Part shown: piece after piece, positions 55,898 through 64,000 of the stretch
Position numbering within the stretch: position 1 is the first letter of the stretch
How the letters are laid out: every line of letters starts with the position of its first letter
From: Bifidobacterium breve DSM 20213 = JCM 1192
Lineage (GTDB): Bacteria > Actinomycetota > Actinomycetes > Actinomycetales > Bifidobacteriaceae
Length of the DNA: 64,000 nucleotides
Direction of reading: 5' to 3'
NCBI RefSeq assembly: GCF_001025175.1
Contig: NZ_AP012324.1
Coordinates: forward strand, 1,736,001 to 1,800,000
Made by a program: the position numbers and the translations under genes
Notes under the pieces: generated by a model
The model's database searches: none
The model's input: the letters and a program-made list of their open reading frames with translations, nothing else
Told to the model about the DNA's origin: nothing

Positions 55898-57568
55898 TTA
55901 TTTCTGTAGTGATGCAAATGAATCGAGCGTGCTCACGATCGACAGTATTCGCGCCTCCAACAGCTTACCGCCCAGCCATGTCCCAAGCGCCAGAACACCG
56001 ATGCCGTTGGCTAATGCGACCGGAATAATCACCAGCCAGCCGGCGATCCCCGCATGGATGACGAGCAGCACGATGGCGGCGATACCCGTGGGCAGCATCA
56101 GCAGCATGCTGCCAAGCATATAGACGAACGGGAAGAGGCCCTGAGCCATCGCTCGGCCTTGCGGCGAGGAGAACGGCTTGTCCATTGACGCCACGGGATA
56201 CATGAGCACACAGGAGGTTATCTCAGCCACACCAAGACTGCTGAAGCCCACACCTAGGCCCACGGCAAGGAAGAACAACCCGATGATGAGATCGTCCGGC
56301 TGAGCCCAGCGCCCAGCAGTCACGCCGACTATCACTACGCAGCCCACATACAATAATGCCATGTAGACGACCATGATGCCGACATAGACTCGCACTCGGC
56401 CGAGCCTATCGGCCCAACCACGCACACCAGCGATGACCTCCATGGTGAAACCGCGGCCATCGTAGGCAAGACCATTGCTTTCCACAATGGACATGAACCA
56501 TCCGCACCAAATCATCGACTGCCAGACGATTGCGTGTATACCGTGCGCCTGGAAGGCAAAGATAATTATGAACAGCACCGGCATGGCGAAGATCATGACC
56601 TGACGTGGGTCCCGCTTCAAGTAGGTGAGCACGCGTGCGGAAATCGCGCCGGACGTGGAATCGGGCATCCATGAGAATGCGCCGACGCCTTTCACGGTTG
56701 CGCTCTGCCCAGCGACTCCAACCGTCAGGCGTTCACGACGCAGGCACCATGTGCACACAGCGAAGCACACAACCCATGCAACCACCAATATGGCGATGCG
56801 CGCGAGCGCTGGCAACCATGCACCGGACAGCACATCGAACGGCAATTGGAATACCGCGCCGAACGGGGTCCATGCCATGACCGCCGCGGTGGCGCTCCAT
56901 GCGGATGGATCAAGCCCGAACGCGATGCCGGAATTAACCAGAATATTCGGCAGCTGGCAAATCACCACGAACAGGAGAACAATCACAATATAGAATGTGC
57001 TTTTGCCTCGTTTGCTGGTCACCAGTGTGGTAGATAAGGCGATCAGCATTTTGGAAATGCTCATCATTGTGATGACGGCGAGCGGTGCGGCAACGAGCTC
57101 GGCGATCACCACTGCCGGGCCCATGGCACGGTAAGCCAGCGACCAGAGCATCAAGGAAATCACACCTGTGATGGCGGGGAGCCCGGATAAGCCAGAAAGC
57201 AGCAGGCCGAATTGCAAATTGCGATCTGCAATACCGTAGAGTGCGAATTTGCGCGGGCTCATGGTGGACCCTTCGCCCAACATCATGAGCTGAATCAAAC
57301 CGATGAATACGGTGATTGTCGCACCGACCAGCACGGCGACCATGTTGACGATGCCGCCCGGCCCGAGAATGTTGAACGGATAGCCGTCCGAGTCCATGGT
57401 GGAAGGCGGGAGCATACCGACGAACCATGCGAGTATACCGGTCCCGATAATGGTGCCAGCGGCGAATATTGCGGAAAGAACGTAGGCAACCGTCTGCCAT
57501 ACCGATTTGCGCAGCGCCGCGAGGGTGAGCGCCCAACGCAGTCGGACCAGAGTGATTGCGGTACTCAT
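55898..57568 (-). CDS. ABC-2-like exporter permease
   Basis: 556 aa with about 12 hydrophobic segments, spread along the whole length in two similar halves, and no ATPase motifs. I do not recognise a named subfamily. One base of overlap with the upstream ATPase gene (57568) shows that they form one transporter. The protein is rich in Ala/Val/Ile/Gly with few charged loops; the largest soluble loop is around residues 275-305 (LRRERLTVGVAGQSATVKG). The substrate is unknown; the proximity of dacB suggests envelope work but does not prove it. Confidence 0.75.
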   Translation of the reverse strand: MSTAITLVRLRWALTLAALRKSVWQTVAYVLSAIFAAGTIIGTGILAWFVGMLPPSTMDSDGYPFNILGPGGIVNMVAVLVGATITVFIGLIQLMMLGEGSTMSPRKFALYGIADRNLQFGLLLSGLSGLPAITGVISLMLWSLAYRAMGPAVVIAELVAAPLAVITMMSISKMLIALSTTLVTSKRGKSTFYIVIVLLFVVICQLPNILVNSGIAFGLDPSAWSATAAVMAWTPFGAVFQLPFDVLSGAWLPALARIAILVVAWVVCFAVCTWCLRRERLTVGVAGQSATVKGVGAFSWMPDSTSGAISARVLTYLKRDPRQVMIFAMPVLFIIIFAFQAHGIHAIVWQSMIWCGWFMSIVESNGLAYDGRGFTMEVIAGVRGWADRLGRVRVYVGIMVVYMALLYVGCVVIVGVTAGRWAQPDDLIIGLFFLAVGLGVGFSSLGVAEITSCVLMYPVASMDKPFSSPQGRAMAQGLFPFVYMLGSMLLMLPTGIAAIVLLVIHAGIAGWLVIIPVALANGIGVLALGTWLGGKLLEARILSIVSTLDSFASLQK

Positions 57569-58650
57569 TACCGGGCCTCGTTGTCTGCATTGTCCGCATT
57601 GTCCGCATTGCTTGCGCTACTCGAGCCGCCGACAATATCAGGATGAGGCTGAACTGTCTCCTGAGTGAAGGACTGAAGCGGGGTTGATTGGACGAGTTGC
57701 GATGCTGATTGCGTGGACGCAACAGGCTGCGCTGCCGGCTGATTGGGCTGTACTGCCGGCTGACCATCATGCGATAGACCACCATCGAGCCATGCGAGAT
57801 GTGCCGCTTCATGGCGTCCACCAACCAACTGCAGGAAGCGGTCTTCAAGCTCTTCGCCGGAGGCAACCTCGTCCACCGTGCCGGCCGCGCACACCATGCC
57901 GTTGTTAATCACAGCCACATGCGTGCACATCTTCTCGACCAGTGTCATCACATGCGAGGAAATGATAACCGTGCCGCCGGTTTGCGCATATTCGACCAGG
58001 ATGTCTTTGAGGTTGGCGCTAGATACCGGGTCCACGGACTCGAACGGCTCATCCAACACCAGAATGCGTGGGCTGTGAATCATCGCGGAGGCCAAGCAGA
58101 TTTTCTTGGTCATGCCGGCCGAATAATCGGTGACCATAGTGTTGGCGACCTGGGCCAAATCGAAAGCATTCAGGAGGTCTTTCGCGCGGCGAGTGGTCTC
58201 CTCACGGCTCATGCCGCGTAGCATGCCGGAGTAGATGAGCAGCTGCAGGCCGGTGAGACGATCGAATATCTGATCGGATTGCGGCATTACGCCGATCATG
58301 CGTTTGGCGGTGTTGACATCGCTCCACACGTCGTGGCCCAGAATCATGGCGGTGCCAGCGTCCGGCACCAACAGACCGGTCACCATGTTAAGCGTGGTGG
58401 TTTTTCCGGCACCGTTCGGGCCTACAAGCCCATAGAACGAACCAATTGGGATGTCGAGCGCAAGCCCGTTGACTGCGATCTTCTGGTCGAAACGTTTAAA
58501 TAGGCCACGAATCGACACCGCGGCAGTCGGATTCGGCGGCCATGCCTGCGGTTGTGGCTGTTGCGGCATCATCGGCGGCTGAGCAGGTGCGTCTCCAGGC
58601 CTCATCGCAGATTGAAATTCGGCATTCCCCTGGATATTGTCTAAGTTCAT
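57568..58650 (-). CDS. ABC transporter ATP-binding protein with Pro/Gln-rich tails
   Basis: 360 aa. Walker A GLVGPNGAGKTTTLNMVTG (about residues 84-102), Q-loop VMPQSDQIFD, signature YSAGMTKKICLASAM (the LSGGQ position reads YSAGM), Walker B RILVLDEPFESVDP and the H-switch IISSHVMTLVEK. The short Pro/Gln-rich N-terminal tail and the 90-residue C-terminal tail (Gln/Pro/Ser rich, ending NADNADNADNEAR) are unusual. It drives the permease gene with which it overlaps. The 52-bp palindrome array begins about 18 bases upstream of its start codon. Confidence 0.88.
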   Translation of the reverse strand: MNLDNIQGNAEFQSAMRPGDAPAQPPMMPQQPQPQAWPPNPTAAVSIRGLFKRFDQKIAVNGLALDIPIGSFYGLVGPNGAGKTTTLNMVTGLLVPDAGTAMILGHDVWSDVNTAKRMIGVMPQSDQIFDRLTGLQLLIYSGMLRGMSREETTRRAKDLLNAFDLAQVANTMVTDYSAGMTKKICLASAMIHSPRILVLDEPFESVDPVSSANLKDILVEYAQTGGTVIISSHVMTLVEKMCTHVAVINNGMVCAAGTVDEVASGEELEDRFLQLVGGRHEAAHLAWLDGGLSHDGQPAVQPNQPAAQPVASTQSASQLVQSTPLQSFTQETVQPHPDIVGGSSSASNADNADNADNEAR

Positions 58651-58667
58651 ACACCCACTATAGTCCT

Positions 58668-59080
58668 TCAGCAGAGCAAAGCCCCCAGTAAATCGATATT
58701 TTGCCCTATTGACGAACCTTCAATGAAACAAAACCACAAGTCAATCAAGCTTTTGCTCCGCTGACAAACTTTCAGTGAGGTAATTCTGCGAGCCACCCAA
58801 GATTTTGCCCCGCTGACAGCCTCCCAGCGAAGCAAAATCTCCAGTCAATCGATGTCTTGCCCCACTGACGAGCCCTCAACGAAGCAAAACCACGGGTTAC
58901 TAGTCGAATCACCCCGCTGACGGCCTCCCAGCGAAGCATATTGCCGAATAACTCGATGTTTTGCCCCGCTGAGACCCAACTAGCGAAGCAAAATCTCCAG
59001 TTAGTCGACGCCTTGTCCCACTAACAAGCCCTCAACAAAACAAAACCTTGGGCAATTGGTTGATTTGCTCCGCTGGACCT
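58668..59080. repeat. eight palindromic units on an exact 52-bp period, plus a partial unit
   Basis: Unit starts (aligned on TTTTGC) fall at 58699, 58751, 58803, 58855, 58907, 58959, 59011 and 59063, all 52 bp apart. The right half of a ninth lies at 58668-58684. The unit consensus is TTTTGCCCCGCTGAC, about 8 bases, CAGCGAAGCAAAA and a 16-bp linker like CCAGTCAATCGATG. The linkers are also related, so this is a tandem repeat and not a repeat-spacer array. It fills the entire 432-bp space between the ABC ATPase start and the stop codon of the GT2 gene. It shares period and sequence with the array at 11.3 kb. Confidence 0.88.
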
Positions 59081-59082
59081 CA

Positions 59083-60315
59083 TCAGCCTTTATGCGCGAT
59101 GGGCTTCCACTGGACCTTGGCGAAGATGGCCTGGAATGAAATCGGCACATAGCTCAACATGTAAATAGGGAAGCTCAACACGTAGGCGAGCAACTCCTTG
59201 TTGGAGGCACCAATCTGATCGCGCTCAACGATGATGGTCAAGGCGGCCAGCGCCATCAGACCAAGCACCGACGTGACGATACCGTTCGACCAGCCAAGCA
59301 ACGATTGCAGCTGGCTCGGCCAGCTCACAAAGCCAAAGGCGGCAAACAGCACACCCATAATGACGCGAATCACACCCAGCACGGTGAACGGGCACAACAT
59401 CAAAGTGAAATCAATGCAGGAGAAATCGCGTTCTCGCACCGCTCGCTTGAGCAGGGCCGGACCGTAATAGCGGAACACCTGCAGGAATCCCTTACTCCAA
59501 CGCAGTCGTTGACGCCAGCTCTGCGCAAAGGTGACAGGCTGCTCGTCGTACAGAATTGCGTTGCCGCAGTAGCCGATACGGTCGCCATGCAGAATCGAAT
59601 CCATGGTGAATTCGAGATCCTCAGTAAGCAGATGGAACTTCCATCCACGATTGCGCTTCATCACGTCACGGGAGAACATGAATCCGGTACCGCCCACGTG
59701 GCAAGAGGATCCCAGAATCATGCGCGAGTTGGACAGGAATCGCGATTCACGGATGAACCACAACGCCGAGCCAGAGGAAACCCAGTTATCAGCCAAATTC
59801 ACCGAGTTGCGGTAGCTGGTCAGGATCCTGAAGCCCGAGCAGAACGCCTTGTTCATTTCCTCGAAGTAATGCTTGTCGAGCTTGTTGTCGGCATCGAACA
59901 CAAAGTAGGCCTCATAGTCATCTGCCGCGCCGGTATCGAGCATATGGTTCAGCAGATAGGTCAACGCATATCCCTTGCCAACCAGCTCAAGGTTATGCCG
60001 CTCAATCACATGGCATCCACGGGCACGCACCACTTCAGCGGTGTTGTCGGTGCAGTTATCCGCCACCAACCAGATATCAATGAGGCCGGTGGGATAGGTC
60101 TGCGCCTGAATCGAGTCGATGAGATTGCCGATGACGTTCTCCTCGTTGCGCGCGGAGATCAGCACGGCATAACGGTTGGTCATGGGCGCGTCGGGGAAAC
60201 GCACGGGCTTGGCAAACAGGGACATCACAATGCACAGTCCCTGATACACCATGCCCGCTCCACCGACGATCACCAATAGGATGTCGAGCACAGTAAGCAA
60301 TGTCATCAGTGCCAC
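59083..60315 (-). CDS. processive glycosyltransferase family 2 membrane protein
   Basis: 410 aa. An N-terminal helix (about 5-30) precedes a GT2 domain with VLISARNEENVIGNL, the first Asp in WLVADNCTD, the DxD-like VFDADNKLDKHYF, the catalytic TEDLEFTM and the QxxRW motif in SWRQRLRWSKG. Three or four C-terminal helices follow. This is the BcsA/HAS-like processive arrangement for synthesis and export of a surface polysaccharide; the sugar is unknown. It overlaps the AI-2E gene by 10 bp, downstream of it. Its stop codon lies in the last 52-bp repeat unit. Confidence 0.85.
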   Translation of the reverse strand: MALMTLLTVLDILLVIVGGAGMVYQGLCIVMSLFAKPVRFPDAPMTNRYAVLISARNEENVIGNLIDSIQAQTYPTGLIDIWLVADNCTDNTAEVVRARGCHVIERHNLELVGKGYALTYLLNHMLDTGAADDYEAYFVFDADNKLDKHYFEEMNKAFCSGFRILTSYRNSVNLADNWVSSGSALWFIRESRFLSNSRMILGSSCHVGGTGFMFSRDVMKRNRGWKFHLLTEDLEFTMDSILHGDRIGYCGNAILYDEQPVTFAQSWRQRLRWSKGFLQVFRYYGPALLKRAVRERDFSCIDFTLMLCPFTVLGVIRVIMGVLFAAFGFVSWPSQLQSLLGWSNGIVTSVLGLMALAALTIIVERDQIGASNKELLAYVLSFPIYMLSYVPISFQAIFAKVQWKPIAHKG

Positions 60316-61898
60316 CCCGCTCTCGGATTGTCCGATACGGACGTATTGTCTGACGATGATTCAGGTTGTACAGCATCGGACGCGGCTGCCTCATCACCAG
60401 TGGAAGTGTGACGCTGAGGAATGGCGGAGGTATCCGGCTCATCGTCATCATCTTCCGCAGCGGTACCGCGCAATCCCTTGCGGGCATTGGCCGAAAGCAC
60501 ACGCTTCGGGATAGCCACCGTGGCGGAATCTTCGCCATCGTCTTCACTTCCCCCGTGCTCCGGAATCGCGTAGATCTGCTCCTGCAGCAAACGCAGCTCC
60601 TCGCTCATCGGCACCCGACTCGTCGACCCCTTGGCAGCACGCGGCATATGCTCGCCCAGTGGCTGCAGCACATGCTCGCCGAAGGCCTCAGATGCCTCGA
60701 CGATCTTGGACTTCTTCTCCGGTTCGGGATCATTCATCAATGGCGAATCAATCAGGTCATACCGCTTGGTGTAGGCGCGGAAGATGGCCTGCAGGGAGGC
60801 GGTGACCGGCAAGGCCAGGAAAGCACCGAACGCACCAAACAGCGAACCGAAGGCCAGCACTGCGAGGAAGGCGACCGCGGCATTGATATCCATGGTGCGC
60901 TGGGAAATTCTCGGAGAAAGAATCAGGTTCTCAATCTGCTGGTAGACGATGATGAACACCAGCACAGCCACAGCATATGCCCAGCCGCGATCACCCCAAG
61001 CGAACAGCACCGGCAGCGCACCGCCGATATAGGTGCCGACTGTGGGGATGAACTGGGAGACCACACCGCAGAAGAGCGCCAGAGGCAGCCAATAGGGCAC
61101 ATGCAGAATCTCCAGGAAAATTGCGGTGCACGTGGCATTGATAAGCGCCAGGATGGAGCGGGAAAACAGGAAGGATGAAATCTGGCCTTGGGCCACAGTC
61201 CACACCAGCAAGAATCGGCGCTGCGTGCTGGGAGCCAGCCATTGGCAGAAGGAACGGCGCAGCTTGGGGCCGGCGGCGGAAATGTAGTACGTGGTCATCA
61301 CCACGGTCATGAGATTCAGCAAGAAGGAGAACAGGCCACCCACAGTGCTCATGGCGGTACCGGCAAAGTCGGTAACCCACGAAGTCTGAATGTTGTTGAC
61401 AATCTCAGTGCCAAGATTGTTGATTTCCGGCATCTTAAACGTGGCGTACTGATCGACGAACTCACGTATCTGCTCGTACATGCCCGGCAGACCTTTGAAC
61501 ATGGCGATCATCTGCTGCACGAACATGTTGCCGAACAAGGTGAACAGAACGCTCACCACCACGGCCACACCCACCAGGCTGACCATCGAGGCCACGCCGC
61601 GTTTCCAGCCATGGGCCACCAGCGCCACAACCAACGGTTCGATGGCGAGCGCCACGAACAGCGAGATGATGATGTCCAGCACCAGATAGGAGATGTCGCC
61701 CCATGAGCGCCAGCAGAACATGAACACGATGATGGCGATGGCCACATAGAGCAACGCACGACCGAACCATTCCGGAGGCCGGCGCGGATCGCCCCTAGAG
61801 GGGAACAAGGTACCAAAATCGATACGGTTCTCGTCTTCAGGACTAGCTGCGGTTTCGGCAGTGCCTACATTATCTGTGTTTCGCGCGCTTTCGCTCAT
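60306..61898 (-). CDS. AI-2E family membrane protein (TqsA/YdiK-like)
   Basis: 530 aa. About eight helices with the family pattern: LFVALAIEPLVVALVAHGWKRG near the N terminus, a long amphipathic segment, FCGVVSQFIPTVGTYIGGALPVLFA (the conserved P-x-x-G region) and LILSPRISQRTMDINAAVAFLAVLAFGSLFGAFGAFLALP. The C-terminal 150 residues are an acidic, Ser/Glu-rich cytoplasmic tail not seen in E. coli members. The family exports AI-2 or moves Na+/H+; the function here is open. It shares a 10-bp overlap with the GT2 gene, implying co-expression. Confidence 0.85.
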   Translation of the reverse strand: MSESARNTDNVGTAETAASPEDENRIDFGTLFPSRGDPRRPPEWFGRALLYVAIAIIVFMFCWRSWGDISYLVLDIIISLFVALAIEPLVVALVAHGWKRGVASMVSLVGVAVVVSVLFTLFGNMFVQQMIAMFKGLPGMYEQIREFVDQYATFKMPEINNLGTEIVNNIQTSWVTDFAGTAMSTVGGLFSFLLNLMTVVMTTYYISAAGPKLRRSFCQWLAPSTQRRFLLVWTVAQGQISSFLFSRSILALINATCTAIFLEILHVPYWLPLALFCGVVSQFIPTVGTYIGGALPVLFAWGDRGWAYAVAVLVFIIVYQQIENLILSPRISQRTMDINAAVAFLAVLAFGSLFGAFGAFLALPVTASLQAIFRAYTKRYDLIDSPLMNDPEPEKKSKIVEASEAFGEHVLQPLGEHMPRAAKGSTSRVPMSEELRLLQEQIYAIPEHGGSEDDGEDSATVAIPKRVLSANARKGLRGTAAEDDDDEPDTSAIPQRHTSTGDEAAASDAVQPESSSDNTSVSDNPRAGWH

Positions 61899-61975
61899 GG
61901 CTCTCCATTGTAGCGAGTGGGTTTGAAGCTCGAGTCATCCCTGCGGAGTACACCCGCTTTCCTATTGTTGGGAAT

Positions 61976-62902
61976 ATGCTCAACGTTTCGATTATCATCC
62001 CCGCGTGGAACGAGTCCGAACGCATCCTCGATTGTCTGTTGAACGCCACACGCCAGACTGTTATGCCATATGAGGTACTGGTGGTGGATAACCGATCAAC
62101 GGATGACACCTGCGCAATCGTGGAGCGGTTCATTGCCGAACATCCCGAGGCGCCGGTCAAACTGCTGCACCAGAACGACGAGCAAGGGCTGATTCCCACC
62201 CGCAATTTCGGCCTGAACGCCGCCACCGGCGATGTGCTGGGACGCTTTGACGCCGATTGCATGATTCGCCCCGATTGGGTTGAGGTGGTTTCCGGGATTT
62301 TCACCGAGGATCCCGGGGCCATGGGCGCCACCGGACCGGTGATGTATTACGATATGCCCTCACGCCACTTCGGCCTGAGGAGCGACAATTCCCTGCGCAA
62401 ACGCATGTACAAAGCCGACGGCGGCCAGCCGCTGCTGTTCGGCTCGAATATGGCTTTGCGCGCTTCCGCTTGGTATCAGATCGCCAACGAGGTGTGCCGG
62501 GACAAAGCCGACGTGATGCATGAGGATATCGATATTTCGCTGCATTTGCTGGGCAAGGATTTGAAAACCGTATATTCGCCGCGCATGATTGCCGCGATGA
62601 GCGCTCGACGCATGGATACGTCGCTCAGTTCGTTCCTGAACTATATGCGTCGATTCAAGAACACGTTCGATGCGCATCCACAGCATTGGCGCAAGCATAA
62701 GCCGGAAATTCTCTTCACCGCCATGTATCCAGCAATGCATCTGTTCTATCCGGTATGGCAGAAAGTGCTGGACACTGCAGACATCAATCCGGCTGAGGCA
62801 GCGTGGATCAACGAGCAGATGGAACTGGCCGAGACCGAAGGCAAGCAGCTCTACGCCGAGACGCCTACTGACGAGGTCTATGACGAGCGCCACGAGAAAT
62901 AA
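61976..62902 (+). CDS. glycosyltransferase family 2 (GT-A fold)
   Basis: 308 aa without membrane helices. NVSIIIPAWNESERILDCL opens the nucleotide-sugar fold, VVDNRSTDDTCAI follows, and LGRFDADCMIRPDWVE holds the DxD. MHEDIDISLHLLGKD is the acceptor-site Glu/Asp pair typical of this group. It makes a glycosidic bond in a glycan or glycolipid of unknown type. There is no good Shine-Dalgarno (TTGGGAAT); TATTGT seven bases upstream could give a leaderless start, with no clear -35. It is divergent from the AI-2E/GT2 pair. Confidence 0.85.
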   Translation: MLNVSIIIPAWNESERILDCLLNATRQTVMPYEVLVVDNRSTDDTCAIVERFIAEHPEAPVKLLHQNDEQGLIPTRNFGLNAATGDVLGRFDADCMIRPDWVEVVSGIFTEDPGAMGATGPVMYYDMPSRHFGLRSDNSLRKRMYKADGGQPLLFGSNMALRASAWYQIANEVCRDKADVMHEDIDISLHLLGKDLKTVYSPRMIAAMSARRMDTSLSSFLNYMRRFKNTFDAHPQHWRKHKPEILFTAMYPAMHLFYPVWQKVLDTADINPAEAAWINEQMELAETEGKQLYAETPTDEVYDERHEK

Positions 62903-62919
62903 GTGGGCATATAGCGTTG

Positions 62920-63030
62920 CCCTCGCTGGCGGAGCTGTTAGCAAAGCTGACTGGGGGTGGCTACGGGAATACCGCAACCACCCCCAGTACGTCTCCGACG
63001 GACAGCCCCGCCAGCGGGGGCAACGCTATT
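62920..63030. repeat. REP/BIME-like inverted repeat element between convergent genes
   Basis: TTGCCCTCGCTGGCGGAGC and CAGCCCCGCCAGCGGGGGCAA are the outer arms. GCTGACTGGGGGTGGCTACGG and CAACCACCCCCAGTACG are the inner pair. It fills the space between the GT2 and alcohol dehydrogenase genes and could terminate both. Confidence 0.8.
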
Positions 63031-63037
63031 GAGCAGA

Positions 63038-64000
63038 TCACATCAGCGAGGTGTAGATCTTCAGGATGTCCTCTTCGGTGGCCTGACGCGGGTTGCCCGG
63101 TGTGCACACGTCGTTGAAGGCATCGTGGGCCAGCGGAGCCAGATCGGCCTCGGTGGCACCGACCTCGGAGATCGTGGTCGGGTTCTTCAGATCCACGGTG
63201 AGCTTGTGGACGGCCTGCACGGCCTCCTCACGCACCTTCTCCAGATCGCCGGTGTAGGCATCCTCAACGCCGAAGGCATCGGCGATGTCACGGTACTTCT
63301 CACCAGTGAAGTCCTTGTTGTATTCCATGACCGGAGCCAGCAGAATACCGTTGGCCACACCGTGGGCCACGCCCAGACGACCGCCCAGCGGGTGGGCCAT
63401 GCCGTGCACCAGACCGAGGCCGACGTTGGAGTAAGCCATACCGGTGATGTAGGAGGCGTAGGCCATCTGCTCGCCGGCCGGGATATCGCCATCGGCGGAC
63501 TTGGCCAGGTTCTTGGCAATCATGCGGATGGTCTGCATGGACAGGCAGTCAGACAGGCTCCAAGCACCCGGGGTGATGTAGCCCTCGATGGCGTGGGTCA
63601 GGGCATCCAGACCGGTGGCCACCTTCAGGCCGCGCGGCATGGAGTCGGTCAGATCCGGGTCCACAAAAGCGACAATCGGGATGTCATGCGGGTCGACGGC
63701 CACGAACTTACGCTTGTTGGCGGTATCGGTGACCACATAGTTGATGGTGGTCTCGGAGGCGGTGCCAGCGGTGGTGGGCACGCCGAAGATCGGGACGGAC
63801 GGGTTCTTGGTGTCGGCCACGCCCTCGAGGGAGAGCACGTCGGCGAACTCCGGGTTGGCGGTGATGATGCCGATGCCCTTGCAGGTATCCTGCGGGGAAC
63901 CGCCGCCCAGACCAATCAGGAAGTCGGCGCCGGATTCGGCGAACTTGGCCACGCCATCCTTGATGCACTCGACCGGCGGGTTCGGCTTGACGTTGGAGAA
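63038..64000 (-). CDS. fucO: iron-containing alcohol dehydrogenase, FucO/lactaldehyde reductase type (partial)
   Basis: At least 320 codons; the N terminus lies beyond the window (the frame is open to base 64000). NAD loop LIGLGGGSPQDTCKGIG, IPIFGVPTTAGTASETT, KVATGLDALTHAIEGYI and the iron ligands in GLGLVHGMAHPLGGRLGVAHGVANGILL (His residues) define group III dehydrogenases. It resembles FucO (propanediol oxidoreductase), which reduces lactaldehyde to 1,2-propanediol during fucose or rhamnose use; bifidobacteria make 1,2-propanediol from fucose. Another short-chain alcohol substrate is possible. Confidence 0.88.
   Translation of the reverse strand, partial: FSNVKPNPPVECIKDGVAKFAESGADFLIGLGGGSPQDTCKGIGIITANPEFADVLSLEGVADTKNPSVPIFGVPTTAGTASETTINYVVTDTANKRKFVAVDPHDIPIVAFVDPDLTDSMPRGLKVATGLDALTHAIEGYITPGAWSLSDCLSMQTIRMIAKNLAKSADGDIPAGEQMAYASYITGMAYSNVGLGLVHGMAHPLGGRLGVAHGVANGILLAPVMEYNKDFTGEKYRDIADAFGVEDAYTGDLEKVREEAVQAVHKLTVDLKNPTTISEVGATEADLAPLAHDAFNDVCTPGNPRQATEEDILKIYTSLM

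Noticed and set aside
58668..59080. Possible CRISPR array because of the regular spacing
   Set aside because: The would-be repeats differ from one another while the would-be spacers are related to each other, the period is fixed for the whole unit, and no cas genes are present. It is a tandem palindromic repeat.

Overview
The window looks like chromosomal DNA of a Bifidobacterium, most probably the B. longum group. This rests on the high GC content (about 60% by eye), the actinobacterial gene order, the protein character (ROK glucokinase, EttA, DapD, C-plus L31, a livKHMGF cluster) and the lack of respiratory or full TCA genes around gltA. It is mainly core genome. I see no transposase, integrase, phage module or CRISPR array.

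Layout. 0.1-6 kb: a membrane-anchored EEP phosphatase, Ppx/GppA, an aminotransferase, a Gfo/Idh/MocA dehydrogenase, a solitary Vsr endonuclease and a GNAT. 6-15 kb: a large SWIM/SNF2 helicase, dapD, gltA, map and a DUF308 membrane protein. 15-25.4 kb: an M13 peptidase, ssb, proS, a damaged AMMECR1/radical-SAM gene, a PIF1-like helicase, orn and guaB. 25.4-32.5 kb: a WecA-type transferase translationally coupled to sua5, then a complete branched-chain amino acid ABC operon (livK-H-M-G-F). 32.7-35.4 kb: rpmE-prfA-prmC and tRNA-Met. 35.4-39.6 kb: a decaying patch with two fragments of DHA2-type efflux pumps, a hypothetical protein, a cluster of DnaA-box-like sites, a short divergent peptide deformylase, an aldo/keto reductase and a MarR regulator. 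39.8-46.5 kb: ROK glucokinase, tRNA-Asp, an intact DHA2 exporter, ettA and tesB.

46.5-54.3 kb holds the classical actinobacterial block tilS-hpt-ftsH-folE-folP-folB/folK-DUF3180 on the minus strand, preceded by dacB and an ABC-2-like transporter pair. It links tRNA-Ile lysidine modification, purine salvage, membrane proteolysis and folate synthesis. 59-63 kb: a processive GT2, an overlapping AI-2E family protein and a second GT2. The window ends inside an iron-containing alcohol dehydrogenase of the FucO type.

The most unusual content is non-coding. (1) Two intergenic arrays are built on an exact 52-bp period of palindromic units (4 units at 11.3 kb, 8 units plus a partial at 58.7 kb). (2) A family of about 100-bp REP/BIME-like elements occurs at least eight times; copies are read as protein inside folK and folE and at the end of vsr. 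(3) A 143-bp cluster of seven DnaA-box-like sites lies far from any dnaA gene, and three more boxes lie upstream of ssb. (4) Poly-C tracts sit at two decayed loci. FolB-FolK also carries a second, apparently dead FolK copy.
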